Shown: piece after piece, positions 49,691 through 61,220 of the stretch
How positions within the stretch are numbered: the first letter of the stretch is position 1
How the letters are laid out: every line of letters starts with the position of its first letter
NCBI GenBank assembly: GCA_043228905.1
Contig: JBHGNT010000004.1
Location: 25,668,001 to 25,732,000, forward strand
Origin: Azolla caroliniana
Lineage: Eukaryota; Polypodiophyta
DNA length: 64,000 nucleotides
Reading direction: 5' to 3'
The notes under the pieces: model-generated
What the model was told of the DNA's origin: nothing
The model's database searches: none
What the model saw: only the letters and a program-made list of their open reading frames with translations
Translations under genes and position numbers: made by a program

Positions 49691-52600
49691 ATGTATTACG
49701 TGAAATGCAATATTTTTTGTCTCATAGGCTATATTTGACATCCAAAGACAATAATAAAAACTCGTGGTTATATTTTTTCTAAAGTGTTTAACATCTCTCT
49801 AAAGCACCTAGATGCTCATCATGCCAAATAGAAATCTCATGTTGAATCTTGAGAAAACGAAAGTGGGGTTTTAGATAAGACAAAATCTCATGTTGAATAT
49901 TGGAAAAACTTAAGTGACGATGTGGAACATCCTAGTAATGTGAGCTAGAAAGTTGGGGAATTACTATATATTTGGAGAAGCACCCATGAACTATGTTTGG
50001 GAGTGGCTCTACTTGGGGATTATGCTTGAACAACCATATCTCTCTTTGAACCAAGTTGCAACTTTTTGTGATTATTGTCACACCCACACTTGTATCTCAA
50101 TTAGACATTCGGGACCATAACTCCACCATATGTATAGACCACTTCTTTTAGAAGAAAGTAACCTACATGAAAAGGAGTATTACAATGGATGGGAGCACAT
50201 GTAAAACCCGTTCCCCATGTGTGTATCCTATATTGTGTGAGTAAAGCATTAAGGCCACATGAGATCACCAAAGGCAAAATTAGACAGCAACACCAATAGG
50301 AGCAATCCACATATTCACAAGTTGCTCTCACATCCTCCATGGTTTTGGCAACAACCAACAAACTTACCACCCTCCTAATTGGTTTTCCCAAATCTAGGGC
50401 TTAACTTGTCAAAGTGATTTAGGTAATAAAACCTAACATACTAAGGATAAACACTAGTAGAAAAATTGGTTAATTGCCTAATACTTCATGGGATGAGGAT
50501 GACACGTTCTGCCTACGCACTTTCCCAAGATCTCCCATTGCACTTTCATCATCCACCATAACTAGATATATTTTGAATTCACATCTCAAGTATGACCTTC
50601 GTGCAACATTGGAGAAACACGCACCTCTTCAAATCAACTAATAAAACAGATTAGTTCTTGGGAGAAAACAATAACCAATGGGCACGTTATGCTTAAATTT
50701 TTGGATCTTGAGGTATATGTGGGCCCAAAAGTAGCTATTGGAATTCCATAACCTCAAAATTTCTCCTTAAATCTAGATTTGCTTTTCCCAAATAAACTTG
50801 GAGTCAACTTGCACCATTAAGGAACCTTCCAATGTACACGACTCCACTCATATGAGCAATCGGCTATAAACTAGTTTTTGACTTTTATGCTTGAAGTCTG
50901 AAGTTGTAATCTAGTTTTTACTTTTATGGTTGAAGCTTGAAGATATTGGAAAGTAGTCCAAGACTACTTACTACCTTGAAAGTTTTAAGAAACTAGCTAA
51001 AAGTAATCTTTGACTACCTAAAGGTATTTTCCCTTTTCTTCCACATACTTCCAACATTTAATATAATTATGTAACATATAGTGTGGACTTTTGGGTCTAA
51101 AATTGCATACTCGACAGTTGTTCATTTTGCATGTTTCATTTTCAATTAAATTTTAGTGCCCGTGAATTGGAATCCACATCTTCACTTTATTAGCTCATTT
51201 CTTTAGATGCAATATAATAAAAAACAAGAATAGAGAGTAGGAACTTCATTGATACCAATAAGCTATTTGTATTCCATAGTAATGTCTATGAAAATACTTC
51301 ACATTGTTTTAGATTTTATGTAGGTTTATACTTGACGCATCAAGAACCATTTTCCTTTATAATGAATACGTGTGCATATATGGATATACATAAATACATG
51401 AAGATCATTCATGTCCAACAATGTGGAGCCCATCAAAGTATAAGTGCATACATACGATGCTTGCAATAGGCCCAATGTTCCTCCATTGCATTGTTGGAGC
51501 GATTACATGTCCTGCACAATCTTAACTAACCTTGGTTATGTGGATTTCATCGCTACTTTCATGCTGAAGTTACAATTTTGGTGGCAATTGATCTTGATCC
51601 AATGATATGGTAATTATTGATTATGGTCATCCAAAGCTTTCAAAAGAGATATTATATATATGTATATATAACCTAAGCCTACAGCACATTGATGACAAAT
51701 ATTTTCTTTTGTGACCTCAATGTTGACATCTCCATTACATTAAAGTATGTTATGCAATCAGGTTCTTTTCTACATGTAAGTTGGAATTGCCCTCACGTTT
51801 TATACTTGGTTGTAAAAACATAACATAAATTGACTTGGGAAGATATTGTCCATACTTAACAACTTTAAGTAGTTTCTTCATTATCATCATAAATTATGAG
51901 GGATATGAAAGAAAAGGTCATCCTAAAGTTATTCAACAAGGTTTAAGGGTTTCCATCACTTTAGACATGTATGCAACTTACGCACTTCCGAAACATGTGT
52001 TATGTAAGGTGTGGACAGTTCCCATGTTTAATAAACCTATTGTAAGTGTAGTTTTTAAAGAACAAAAACAAGCCAATTCGTATCGTAAAAAGGTTGAGAA
52101 CACTAGGAAGTTAGTTCTAGAGATTAATTTTTTCCCATTTTCCACATTGATTGAATGTATGGTGCAAAGGGGAAATACAGATATAAATAGCCCATAGAAA
52201 GTTGGGAACACAAAGAAAATCAAAATTTTAACTTGAAGATTCTATTCCATTGAACAATTATACAACAAGAGGCTTCTTCATGAGACGCCACCTGTTTCTA
52301 AACGAAAGAAAAATATACCGGGCTCTAAGGTTTGACAAATGGGTACGACTCTCCAATTGAAGAAGAAGAAAAACAAGCGGGGGAGGGGGAAGAAAATTAA
52401 ACAGATAGAGACATTTTGTTTGTGTTTTGTCACTTGTGGTGGGCTCTTTAAGATAAGTGAGGAAAGTTAGCTGGACTTTCTCTATCACTTGTTGCCTTCC
52501 TATAGCAAGACATTCATTTATCCTGACGAAAAAGGCATTGTATGGGGTTTGAATCCCTCCTCGCCCTATCTGCCCTCTTCATTTTTACCTTTGGTAGCTT

Positions 52601-52980
52601 CATTATTTCCCACAATTACAATGGCTTCATTTATAGTATTATTATGAGGCAAATATCCATATATATATATATATGCACTATATTATGAGGTAGATATCCA
52701 AAAGCAATGTATTATCATCATCTATCATCAAGCATGTGGGGTACTCACTTTACACACAAACACACATCAATGCTAGCTATGCAAAATGTGCGTACAAACT
52801 TTACACATCAAAGCTAGCTATATATATATATTGTACCCTCTTTTTCTTTGATAAGGCTACATCATTCAATTCAACTTTTTGACTATATTTACACTTAGCT
52901 TCTTTACTTCCCTTATAACCCAATAACTTAGCTCTTTTCTTCTTCTTTGGTACTTACTTATATATAGTGATTTTTTTTTT

Positions 52981-53014
52981 TGTGGGGGTGGGGTGGGGTG
53001 GGGTGGGGTGGGGC
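52981..53014 (+). other. G-quadruplex-forming (GGGGT)n tract
   Basis: Six consecutive runs of four or more G separated by single T, preceded by a T tract. It satisfies the usual G4 sequence rule on the plus strand. Confidence 0.8.
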
Positions 53015-53975
53015 AAGGTAGGAGTTCCAACCTACTTTTGCTTTCTATTGTGGTGTACAAGTATCTCTATATACTTCTTGAGGTCCTCTCATTCATTAGT
53101 ACTTTGGCTTTCTTTATTTCTTGTTTCCTCTTTTCATCGGTTTTTTGGTTTTTTATCTTTCCCTTCTTTAGGGGTTGGGTGGGAGGGTAAGCTCTACCAA
53201 CTTGTGATCTTCTGGTTTGAGATGGCCGCCAATCTTGACTTTGTAAGAGATGGGTCAATCACTGGGATGCCTCGACTCTCGAGAAGTCGCAAGATTTGTG
53301 TCCCAATATGCCGTTGGCACAATGGGCATTCGTCTTTCGACACTCGGATCACCTGTGGACGGACATGATGGTATTGTACAATGAACCATTAGATAACGGG
53401 TTATGGACATCACCCATATGCATACACATACACATGCACACATGCACACATGCACACATAAAGTTACAAACATGTGATCATGCATTCACACATTCATATA
53501 TCCATGCACTAAAAAATACCTTTGTTATGAATGATTTTACCAAAGGCATTGTACCCTTCCAGCCTTTAAAATGATCAATTTATGACCATAGTACGAGAGA
53601 GAAAAAGTAATTATTATTTACAGAGGTCACTACGAATGCTGAATGCTTAATGTGGAAACTTTGGAGTAATAATTACTTTGTCCGTTATTGACCAAGAGTA
53701 TAATTTGATGTTTTTTAAAACATGCAACAATACTTTACAATTTAGCACTCAACATGGAAGGGTAATCTTGCATTCACACATGCTTGTTTGCCTTTCCCTT
53801 ACCTTCAATATACAATTTATGCAGAACATGTGATTGCAATCAAGCCGAATCGGATCGATAATGAAACCTGATCGAGTTCACAAAAACATGACGGTTTTAG
53901 CCAAAGTTCAAGATGAGCTGTGTGGGTAATCTTAGATCAAATGGACTATATATATGCATATAAAAGGATAATGGG

Positions 53976-56900
53976 TTAGTTACCCTTGCAAATCCAGCAT
54001 GTCAACTCCTTGTCATCGTTGAAACTTGAATAGACTGATGGGACATGGCTATCAGGTAAGAATAGAGACGGCATAGTTGAGGAAAAGGTCATGGGGTTTT
54101 CTAAGGCGATCTCAGTCTTTGACCGCTCTTCATTGGCTTTTGGGCTCGCAAAGAGGTTGTCCGGAAGATTGTGCACATTGCTGGAAAGACATAGTCGAAA
54201 CCAACCAAACATTTAAGATTAGCACTTTTTTCGAATTAAAGTTGAATGTGCATATACTCAGAACACAAAATCCATACTACCTCAATTCACTATCGTCCCA
54301 CTTATCGTTTGGTACATCATTCTCACTTGGATCCCCATCCAAGACATCCAAAATGTAGCCAAACGCACTAGAAACTTGAATGTTATTGAGGTCTGCAACA
54401 TATAACCCTGGTGGTTAGAAATGAATAGGCATAGCTTGTTTAAGCTTGTGGACATTAGCAAGACTTCTGTTGTGCCCCTAGAAACAAGAGTGTTGTTGTC
54501 ATTCACCAGAAAGAACGAGATGAAATGCAATTAGAATGCTTCATATACTCAAGACAATCCAACATCTCCAAGGGAATGAATTCATCCTTGGATCCATTTC
54601 AGCGAATGGAATGGAATGGATCGGGGTCATCGGATTTACATGAAATACAGTTACACGTTAAATGCCCAAGATAACGTCGTGCCAAGACAATGCTTTCAAA
54701 TCGTATGTGGGTGGGCGGGCGGGCATGCACAATGGGCGGGACTTGTCATGGGTGTTATAACTTGTTAGGGACGTATATAAGGCAATACCTTCTCTACAAG
54801 ACAATACATGCTGCACCATTGTGCTTGTTTAGCATACAATACAATACAATGCAATGTCTTCTTATGGATTTGAAGACACTCACCATCAGCTCCTTTGGCT
54901 CCTTCACTAGCAGAGGATGAAGAAAGGCCATTGGAGCCATAGCCATAGGGAGGAGGGCCTTGTATGGGTGCTGGTGAAGCCGGACCCAGAGCCATCGTCC
55001 CTCCTGCCATATACATTTGGGGCGAATCATTGAAGTGCATATCGATGAAACGCAGTCTTTCGGCTTCCAGAGACGATTGTTCGCTAATGTGGCGGCGCAA
55101 TAGATTGTGGTCATCCAGGAAGTTAATGCCTGCGGGCGGTAATGGATATGAGATATTTTTGTGTCAGGTTTTGCATTATCATTGCCTAAGTAAGTGAACA
55201 CTTAGAAGACACAGACAGTTTAATCTTGTTAAAGAAAGAAGAACCTGTAGGGGAGTGCGGGAAATCACGGCTATCGAAGCTACGGCTCGGCAGAAACCTC
55301 GAGTGATCCCTCTCCACGACCCGGCGATTACTGCAGAAGGAAGAAGAAGAAGAAGCCATTATCATACAGTACCAGAGAATGATGAATTCTTTGAGTAGAA
55401 GCATGAGCTGAGAAGTTAGATTGTGAAAGAGCCAATTCATTGTTACCTGTCATTGTGCTTGGTCTTCTCCTTGTAAGGCTTCACTAGTACCCTAGCCCCG
55501 CAGATGTAGTGAGGGTTGCCTTTGGATAGGATGGCTTTCACTGTCTCGGGGTACATGAATGTGACAAAGCCGAACATTCTCTTCTGTTGGAAGGGGATCC
55601 TCACATCCTGGACAGGCCCATATCCCCTGTTGAGAACCCAAAAAAAAAAGGAAAAGAAACAGAAAATGGGATGTTAATTTCGATACGCCATTGCTTGCAA
55701 ATTCAGTATAGGCGCAAACGGAAACTTGATCGAAGTCCCTAGTTTTAGGATGCGATGGGATCCCGAAAGTGGTTGAATCAGATTGATTGAACCCCTCACT
55801 CGGGTGGTCTGATCGGATTGGAATTATTCTTTTGATACTCCACAATCTCTCATGATTAACTTCAAACAATATGGATCAGAGGGATCATCCCTAGATTGTC
55901 AAAATCAAATCGGATTGAAAACCAACCTATTGGATCGAATTCCACAAGTCATCGAATCACATCAAACCCATGAATGGTTGCATCAGATCAGATTGGATCA
56001 GATGTGTTGGTCTTCCACAACCACTTCTACCTGATCTGATGGGTCAATTAGGTTAGGATCAACACTTTTTCTGATCGGATTAACATTGAGATTCCGATCC
56101 GACCGAAAGTTCATAGGCAAATGATTGATTGATTGATCAATCCACATTCATCAATCCATTGAGATTGAGCAAATGAACAAATGAGTAAATGAGCAAATGA
56201 GTATAGAGTATGGAGGTTTTCGGACCTGAAGTATCCGGAGACGTCTTCCTCCGAGAAGGTACTTTCGGCGGGGAATGTGAGGTAGATCTGACGGGAGCCG
56301 GCGGAGTTTGCAATGCTCAAATGGTCGATATCCCGTTGCTCACCCCTGTGAGCAGTAAACCTGAGGGCATCCTCAGCTAATACAACAGCATGCTGGCCAT
56401 GAGGTCTGTGTTTTACCAATTCGGTATTTGAGTGAGGACTCATGATGAGAAGAAGGAAGGAAGGAAGAATCAGAGAAGAAAATGCTCAGAAAGAATCAGA
56501 CATATTCCAAAAGAATGCTCAAAAGAGTGAAGGGAGGGGAGGAGTAATTCAAATGTGCCTGTTTTTGTGGTATGTGAGTGTATGTGTACATATACATACA
56601 TATGTGTATATGTGTACCTGTCGATGAGCGTGACGGTGTTCTTGAGGCGGGCGAGGAGCTTGGTGAGGCTAAACCCGGCCTTCCCGTGGCGCTGGGACTC
56701 GGTGAGGTAGCCTTCGGCCTGGAGGGTTCGTCCGAAGCGCTCGTAATAGAGCTGAGGTAGGGACGCGATGGACACGGGTGCCCGCCTCCCCCGAAGGAGC
56801 TCCTCCAGCTCCCCCTCCAGCCTCTCCAGGGATCCCTGGTTCACGGACATCCCGTCATCATCGCTGCCTCCGCCGCCACTGCCACTGCCACTGCGGGGGC

Positions 56901-58095
56901 TCGGGTGATCGCGTGGCCCGAAGAATACATGAGGAGGAGGAGGATTTGAGGCGGCAGCATTAATAGAGTTGGAATTGGAGGAGTAGGAGTAAGGGGAGCC
57001 GGGTTCGGATGATGCCGAGGTCGGGGGGGTGCTCACGTGGAGGAACCTGCAATTGGATCCATGCTTACAGTAGCCACGGCTGTAGTAAACGCAGGGCTTC
57101 CATGCCGATGCCGCCGCCGATGCGGAAGAATCCGGAGAATCCGAGAGGGATAAGACATTGTAGCTCGCCCGTGGGGTCATGGCCGCGGTGCCGGTGCCGG
57201 TGCCGGTGCCACCGCCCGCAGCACGCAGGTTATGGTTGTTATTACTGTTGCTCCCATAGATCGCGTGCTTCTCCGCCAATAGGGACGAAATTAGGTCATG
57301 GTGCTGGGGCGGCGCAGGCATGATAATGTCATGATGGTGAGAAATGGCTGCCGCCTCACGATGGTGGCTGTGCAGGTGCTGCTGCTGCTGCTGCTGCTGT
57401 GGGGACATGAGCTCGTGATATTGTGGATGGGGATGCGGTGAATTGCTATTGTTGTTGTTGAATAAGCTGCTATGATCTGTCATGAAATTGGGTGAGGAGA
57501 AATGGCGATGGTGATGGTGATGGTGATAGGACGGTGATTGCGAGCTGAGATTTAGGGTTTCTTTGAAATTTAGGGCTTCAGCTGGATGCTCCGTGTATAA
57601 GTAGCTATTTGTTGCAGAAGGAGTTGTTGTAATGGTGGTCATCGTTGCAGGAAAAGGCTCGGATGGGAGAATAAGAGGAGTCGGTGTGGGAGCCGAGGTT
57701 ATGGCCGAGAAGAAAGAAGGCAAAGGTCGGGAGAGATGATGATTCGCAGGTATAGTCTGTGGCGATGACGATGGCGGATCAGCTGAGCTCTGCGCAGAAG
57801 AAGAAGATGAAGAAGAAGACGATGATAATGATGATGATGAAGAAGAAGCAGACGACGACGAAGACGATGAGGAGGAGGAGGAGGAGGAATATGAGGACTG
57901 TTGTTGTATGATTATCTGTTGCTTGGCTATGGCGATCAAGCTCTGGATCTGAGCTTCTGAGCCGAAGGCTAATCTGAACATCTCTTGCTCGCCTTGGTCT
58001 TGGAGGAGAAGGTAGCCCATCACTTTAGACGCCATATCTGGCTCCTGTGACTGTACCCTCGAGTACACCAGCTTCGTTGCTTCGTATGCATCCAT
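53976..58095 (-). CDS. CCCH zinc finger protein with LOTUS (OST-HTH) and RRM domains
   Basis: Probable RNA-binding regulator of the plant family with one CCCH finger and one RRM (relatives of Arabidopsis C3H22/46/53). Seven coding exons with matching phases: 58095-56618, 56405-56226, 55626-55447, 55330-55245, 55129-54884, 54392-54281, 54180-53976; about 828 residues. The conserved N-terminus [20 protein letters not shown] is followed by a long Ser run (about 67-105) and His- and Gln-rich tracts. The CCCH finger (C-x7-C-x5-C-x3-H, from C335, [12 protein letters not shown]) comes next, then a LOTUS-like segment ([17 protein letters not shown], about 410-492). The RRM carries [18 protein letters not shown] in RNP2 position and [14 protein letters not shown] in RNP1 position. 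The tail includes [11 protein letters not shown]. The start is supported by the family N-terminus. All frames are intact. Confidence 0.92.
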
Positions 58096-58143
58096 GGCTA
58101 TGCCTTTCTACTTCTTTCTTTTTCTGTCGCTGAGTTCCGGGAT

Positions 58144-58241
58144 ATGTCTACGGATTTATCGTCTCTGTGGTTGAGCTTGCAGGATATGAGTTTCTTTCTG
58201 TTTCTCCCTCCCTCCCTCTCTCTTCCTCTCTCTCTTCTTCT

Positions 58242-58289
<48 letters not shown>

Positions 58290-58300
58290 CCCTGAAGCTG
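58144..58300. repeat. Pyrimidine-rich (CT)n tract upstream of the CCCH gene
   Basis: CT-rich sequence with a pure CT run at about 58240-58283, 150-190 bases upstream of the CCCH start codon. GA/CT tracts of this kind are common in plant leaders and promoters and may bind GAGA-binding factors. Confidence 0.8.
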
Positions 58301-58677
58301 CCTCAGAGCTTCCTGGCTATGGCGATCTGATCAGTTCATCTTAATTAATCAGATCCACACATGAATCAATCAATAAATTAATTAATCAATTGGTTAAATT
58401 AATCAGATCAAATGGAGTTAGTATCAGAGTTGGGGAGAGGGCTAAGATCAGGAAAAATGAATGTGGAGATCAATTACATAATTACCCTAATTTCTCTGCC
58501 ACATGATCATCAGAGAAAGGCGGGCTGCAGAAGCAGATGCAGAAGCAGGAGCTCCGCATTGGATTGGCAGGAGGGGGGGAGTGGAGAGAGGTAGGGGAGG
58601 CCATGGAGTGAGCAGAGAAAGACAAAGAAGATAGTGTAGAGAGAGAAAGAGAGCGGAGGAGGAGAAAGATTTACTGC

Positions 58678-58709
58678 GAGAGAGAGAGAGAGAGAGAGAG
58701 AAGGGGTCG

Positions 58710-58741
<32 letters not shown>

Positions 58742-58819
58742 AGTGAAGAGATAGATTTTGCTGAGAAATTTACACTTTACTGTGGGGGTATTGCCATAGC
58801 CAGAGAGCTCGACAGAGAC

Positions 58820-58850
<31 letters not shown>
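58678..58850. repeat. Three (GA)n tracts in the CCCH upstream region
   Basis: GA runs at about 58678-58702, 58711-58736 and 58825-58850. They are complementary in sense to the CT tract nearer the gene, so the region could fold back in a transcript or form H-DNA. Confidence 0.85.
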
Positions 58851-58907
58851 TACTGCTAGTATAATACAGCTGTCTCCTGTTGAAACAGGGAAGGAGAAGC
58901 TCCAAAT

Positions 58908-59156
58908 GAGCCGCTAAATTTAGAGGAGGTTTTAATACACCCTCCAAATGACGAGGCGCGCTAACGTTAGCGGAGGAGCTAGGTCTTGCTAGGTCTTTGG
59001 GTGGGGGAGGAGGAGTCAGGAGGACCTCGCAAGTAAAGCGCCGCTAGATTTAGCGGAGCCCCGCGTTGAAGGCGCCTTCTAGGTTTAGCGGGCTTCGTCG
59101 TGTGAACGCGAGCTTGCATAGCGTCCCATCGCAGTCTGCCGCTAAATTTAGCGGCG
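58908..59156. promoter_or_regulatory. Cluster of five 16-bp palindromes, consensus CCGCTAAATTTAGCGG
   Basis: Copies: 58911 (CCGCTAAATTTAGAGG), 58958 (GCGCTAACGTTAGCGG), 59041 (CCGCTAGATTTAGCGG), 59076 (CTTCTAGGTTTAGCGG) and 59139 (exact consensus). Spacing is 47, 83, 35 and 63 bases. They sit in a GC-rich island about 0.8-1.1 kb upstream of the CCCH start, near CCAAT-type and CCACGTGG (about 59258) sequences. They may be binding sites of a dimeric factor, or subterminal repeats of a CACTA-type transposon. Neither is established. Confidence 0.6.
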
Positions 59157-59300
59157 GCCCCACCAGTTCCTACGGAGATCCCCCCCAAACCCGCCCTCAT
59201 TGGTCGGAAATCCAGGATCCCAATCTCTAACCTGCACTCTGGCCAATAGGATCTAGCCACGTGGATGTCTTGCTTGACCCCACGAAACCCGACCAGAGAA
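59157..59300. promoter_or_regulatory. Promoter-like segment with CCAAT and G-box motifs
   Basis: Contains attggtcgg and ccaatagg (CCAAT-type in both orientations) and the G-box core CCACGTGG near 59258. It is continuous with the palindrome cluster. Which gene it serves is unclear; the CCCH gene is the nearest. Confidence 0.35.
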
Positions 59301-59482
59301 AAGAAAGAGGAGAAAAAAAGGTGTGAAAAGGAGAGGAGGATGGCTCGTTTTTACATTTCAATTTAAAAAGCTAGACCACAAGGTCGTGGGCTCGATTCCT
59401 CCTCCCAACTTAACACACGCTCTTTTCAGAAGAAGGGATTCACACAAAGAGAGAAACAGACATGGCATTGACTACATTTTTT

Positions 59483-59532
59483 TTTTTGTATATATATATA
59501 TATATTTATATATATATACACACACACACACA
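59483..59532. repeat. T-tract, (TA)n and (CA)n compound microsatellite
   Basis: Homopolymer T followed by ta and ca repeats. Confidence 0.9.
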
Positions 59533-59684
59533 TAATGGTGCTCGATCCTTTCCTTAATCCAACCTCTCACAGTTCACTCACCCCCTGCCTGAACCTCAAC
59601 ACTACGCTCTCTCCTTTTGCTATAGATCCTAGCCACTACGGAATGTAGGGGGACGGGGTGGGTCTGCACACACGACATTCTTTT

Positions 59685-59685
<1 letters not shown>

Positions 59686-59719
<34 letters not shown>
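59686..59719. repeat. (CT)n microsatellite
   Basis: Perfect CT run followed by 'cgtctacggggccggtctta', a short segment partly repeated just downstream (atgccggccttatcccatca). Confidence 0.9.
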
Positions 59720-59721
<2 letters not shown>

Positions 59722-60570
59722 CTACGGGGCCGGTCTTATCCCATCGTAGATGCCGGCCTTATCCCATCATATATATCTCGTCGATCTCTCTTAGCTCGGG
59801 CCCATCCCATTGATCTTATTTGTCTTGACATGACACTAGTAATATCTTTTTATATGTCTCTCTTCTTGGTAGCTTCCATTGTAAGCATCGAAGGTCATAA
59901 CAAATTTGAGATAATGCAAGTTTATCCTTGCCTTAAGCTCAACAAATGGCATATGTTTCTCTGGTGTACATTGACAATAAATCTTTACATCTATCTACCT
60001 ACCTGCCTACCTACTTACCTATCTCTCTCATATATTTACTAAGGCTATACATTTGGAGGTGTGAGTTAAAACTTCAAATATCCCCAATCTATGAATGTGG
60101 TGAATGTAGAATCTTGTCAGGTTTTGTCTCATAGATCACAATTATTAGTCACTCATGTGCATGCAAAAGATCTCTCTTTCTATGTCATTTTTCTATTTTT
60201 ATTTATTTTGGCTATTACTTGAGTTCAATTTACAATATTTCTATTTCTCAAATCCTTCCATCAATTTACAAGTATCGATATGAAGTCCAAGTTGAACTCA
60301 TACTCTATTGGTCTCAACATTTTCCCTATTAGGTTTGTGCCTAGTGCTAAGCTACTTTTTGTCATCCATGTTCCCAACTAGATTCAAGCATTTTACTTCA
60401 TTAGAATCACCATGGTGTGTACACATGCATAGCCTTCTCTTCTCTACCTCAATTGGGAGATAGAGGACAAGGAGCATTGCACACTGTCATGTGAAGCTTT
60501 CATGTTCATCTACCAATATTTTCAATCATTAATTACCAAAAAATCACCATTAAACATAAGAACAATCTTA
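59720..60570. other. Intergenic sequence, no gene seen
   Basis: AT-rich DNA with a short 'ctac/cctac' microsatellite at about 59992-60025. No recognisable domain in any frame. Confidence 0.5.
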
Positions 60571-60779
60571 ACAACATGAACAACATGTGGTTACATCCTC
60601 TGGTCAACCTCACAAGGATGGTAAAATATCACCATCTCTCTCTCAATCAAGAGACATTATACAAACGAGTGAATAACAACTTCATCTCACCAACTATAAC
60701 ATTATTATGGTGGGATATTGTATGGATAAGTTTGGAGGCAACAATGTTGAACATCAACTAAGTGAATGGGTTGAAAAAC

Positions 60780-61220
60780 ACAATAAGATAGTTCTAGGAC
60801 AAGCAGGTTGTGGGTTCCTCATTTGTCAATGGGGCACATTTGGAGAAGAGTTTACTTGAAGGTAGATCATTGCAATGTTGTTTTGTATATTTAAAGAAGG
60901 CTTTCAACAAAATCTCTAGGCAAAGTTGTATGAAAGAATGACAAGAGGTAAGGTACAAACATGCATCAAATCAATGATTTTGGGATTATTTACCAACAAG
61001 GAAGATGCAAGCTAATCAAAAGACAACGGCTTTTCTAGAGACTTCATGAGCCTAGTGGGAGGAACACAAAGATGTCCTAATCTATTTGGTTACTGGTATA
61101 TGTATTCATGATTTAGACGAGTTCTTGGTATGCTTCAAACTCAAAGAGTAAGAAGACACCAATTATGCAATTGAGGTGCATGAGGAAAAATTCTAATAAG
61201 GTAATGGACTAAAATAGATA
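60780..61220 (+). mobile_element. Degenerate non-LTR reverse transcriptase fragment
   Basis: Broken plus-strand frames contain LQCCFVYLKKAFNKISR (around 60870-60920), the pattern of the FVDFKKAFD.V.R motif of RTE/CRE-like reverse transcriptases. About 130 bases later come GGTQRCPNLFG and then IHDLDEFL (around 61055-61120), matching GV.QGCPLSPTLFG.YIDDLE. Stops and frameshifts interrupt it. Confidence 0.5.

Larger units (their letters stand above)
48000..53975. other. Gene-poor AT-rich intergenic region
   Basis: No supported protein gene. It contains a SINE-like sequence at 49.53 kb, a (CT)n run, a G-rich repeat at 52.98 kb and several small microsatellites. Short ORFs lack domains. Confidence 0.55.

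Noticed and set aside
52500-52575. B-box-like ggtttgaatccc
   Set aside because: The upstream A box is weak and no element body or tail can be defined; not enough to call a tRNA or SINE.
56442-57323. Plus-strand ORFs opposite the CCCH gene
   Set aside because: Antisense to a confidently spliced gene with conserved domains; their composition reflects the GC-rich and trinucleotide repeats of exon 1.
58979-59260. 93-residue minus-strand ORF over the palindrome cluster
   Set aside because: Arg/Pro-rich peptide typical of GC-rich non-coding DNA; the palindromes recur in different frames.
59365-59410. B-box-like gggctcgattcct
   Set aside because: Too little sequence before it for an A box at normal spacing; could be a 5'-truncated SINE but cannot be supported.
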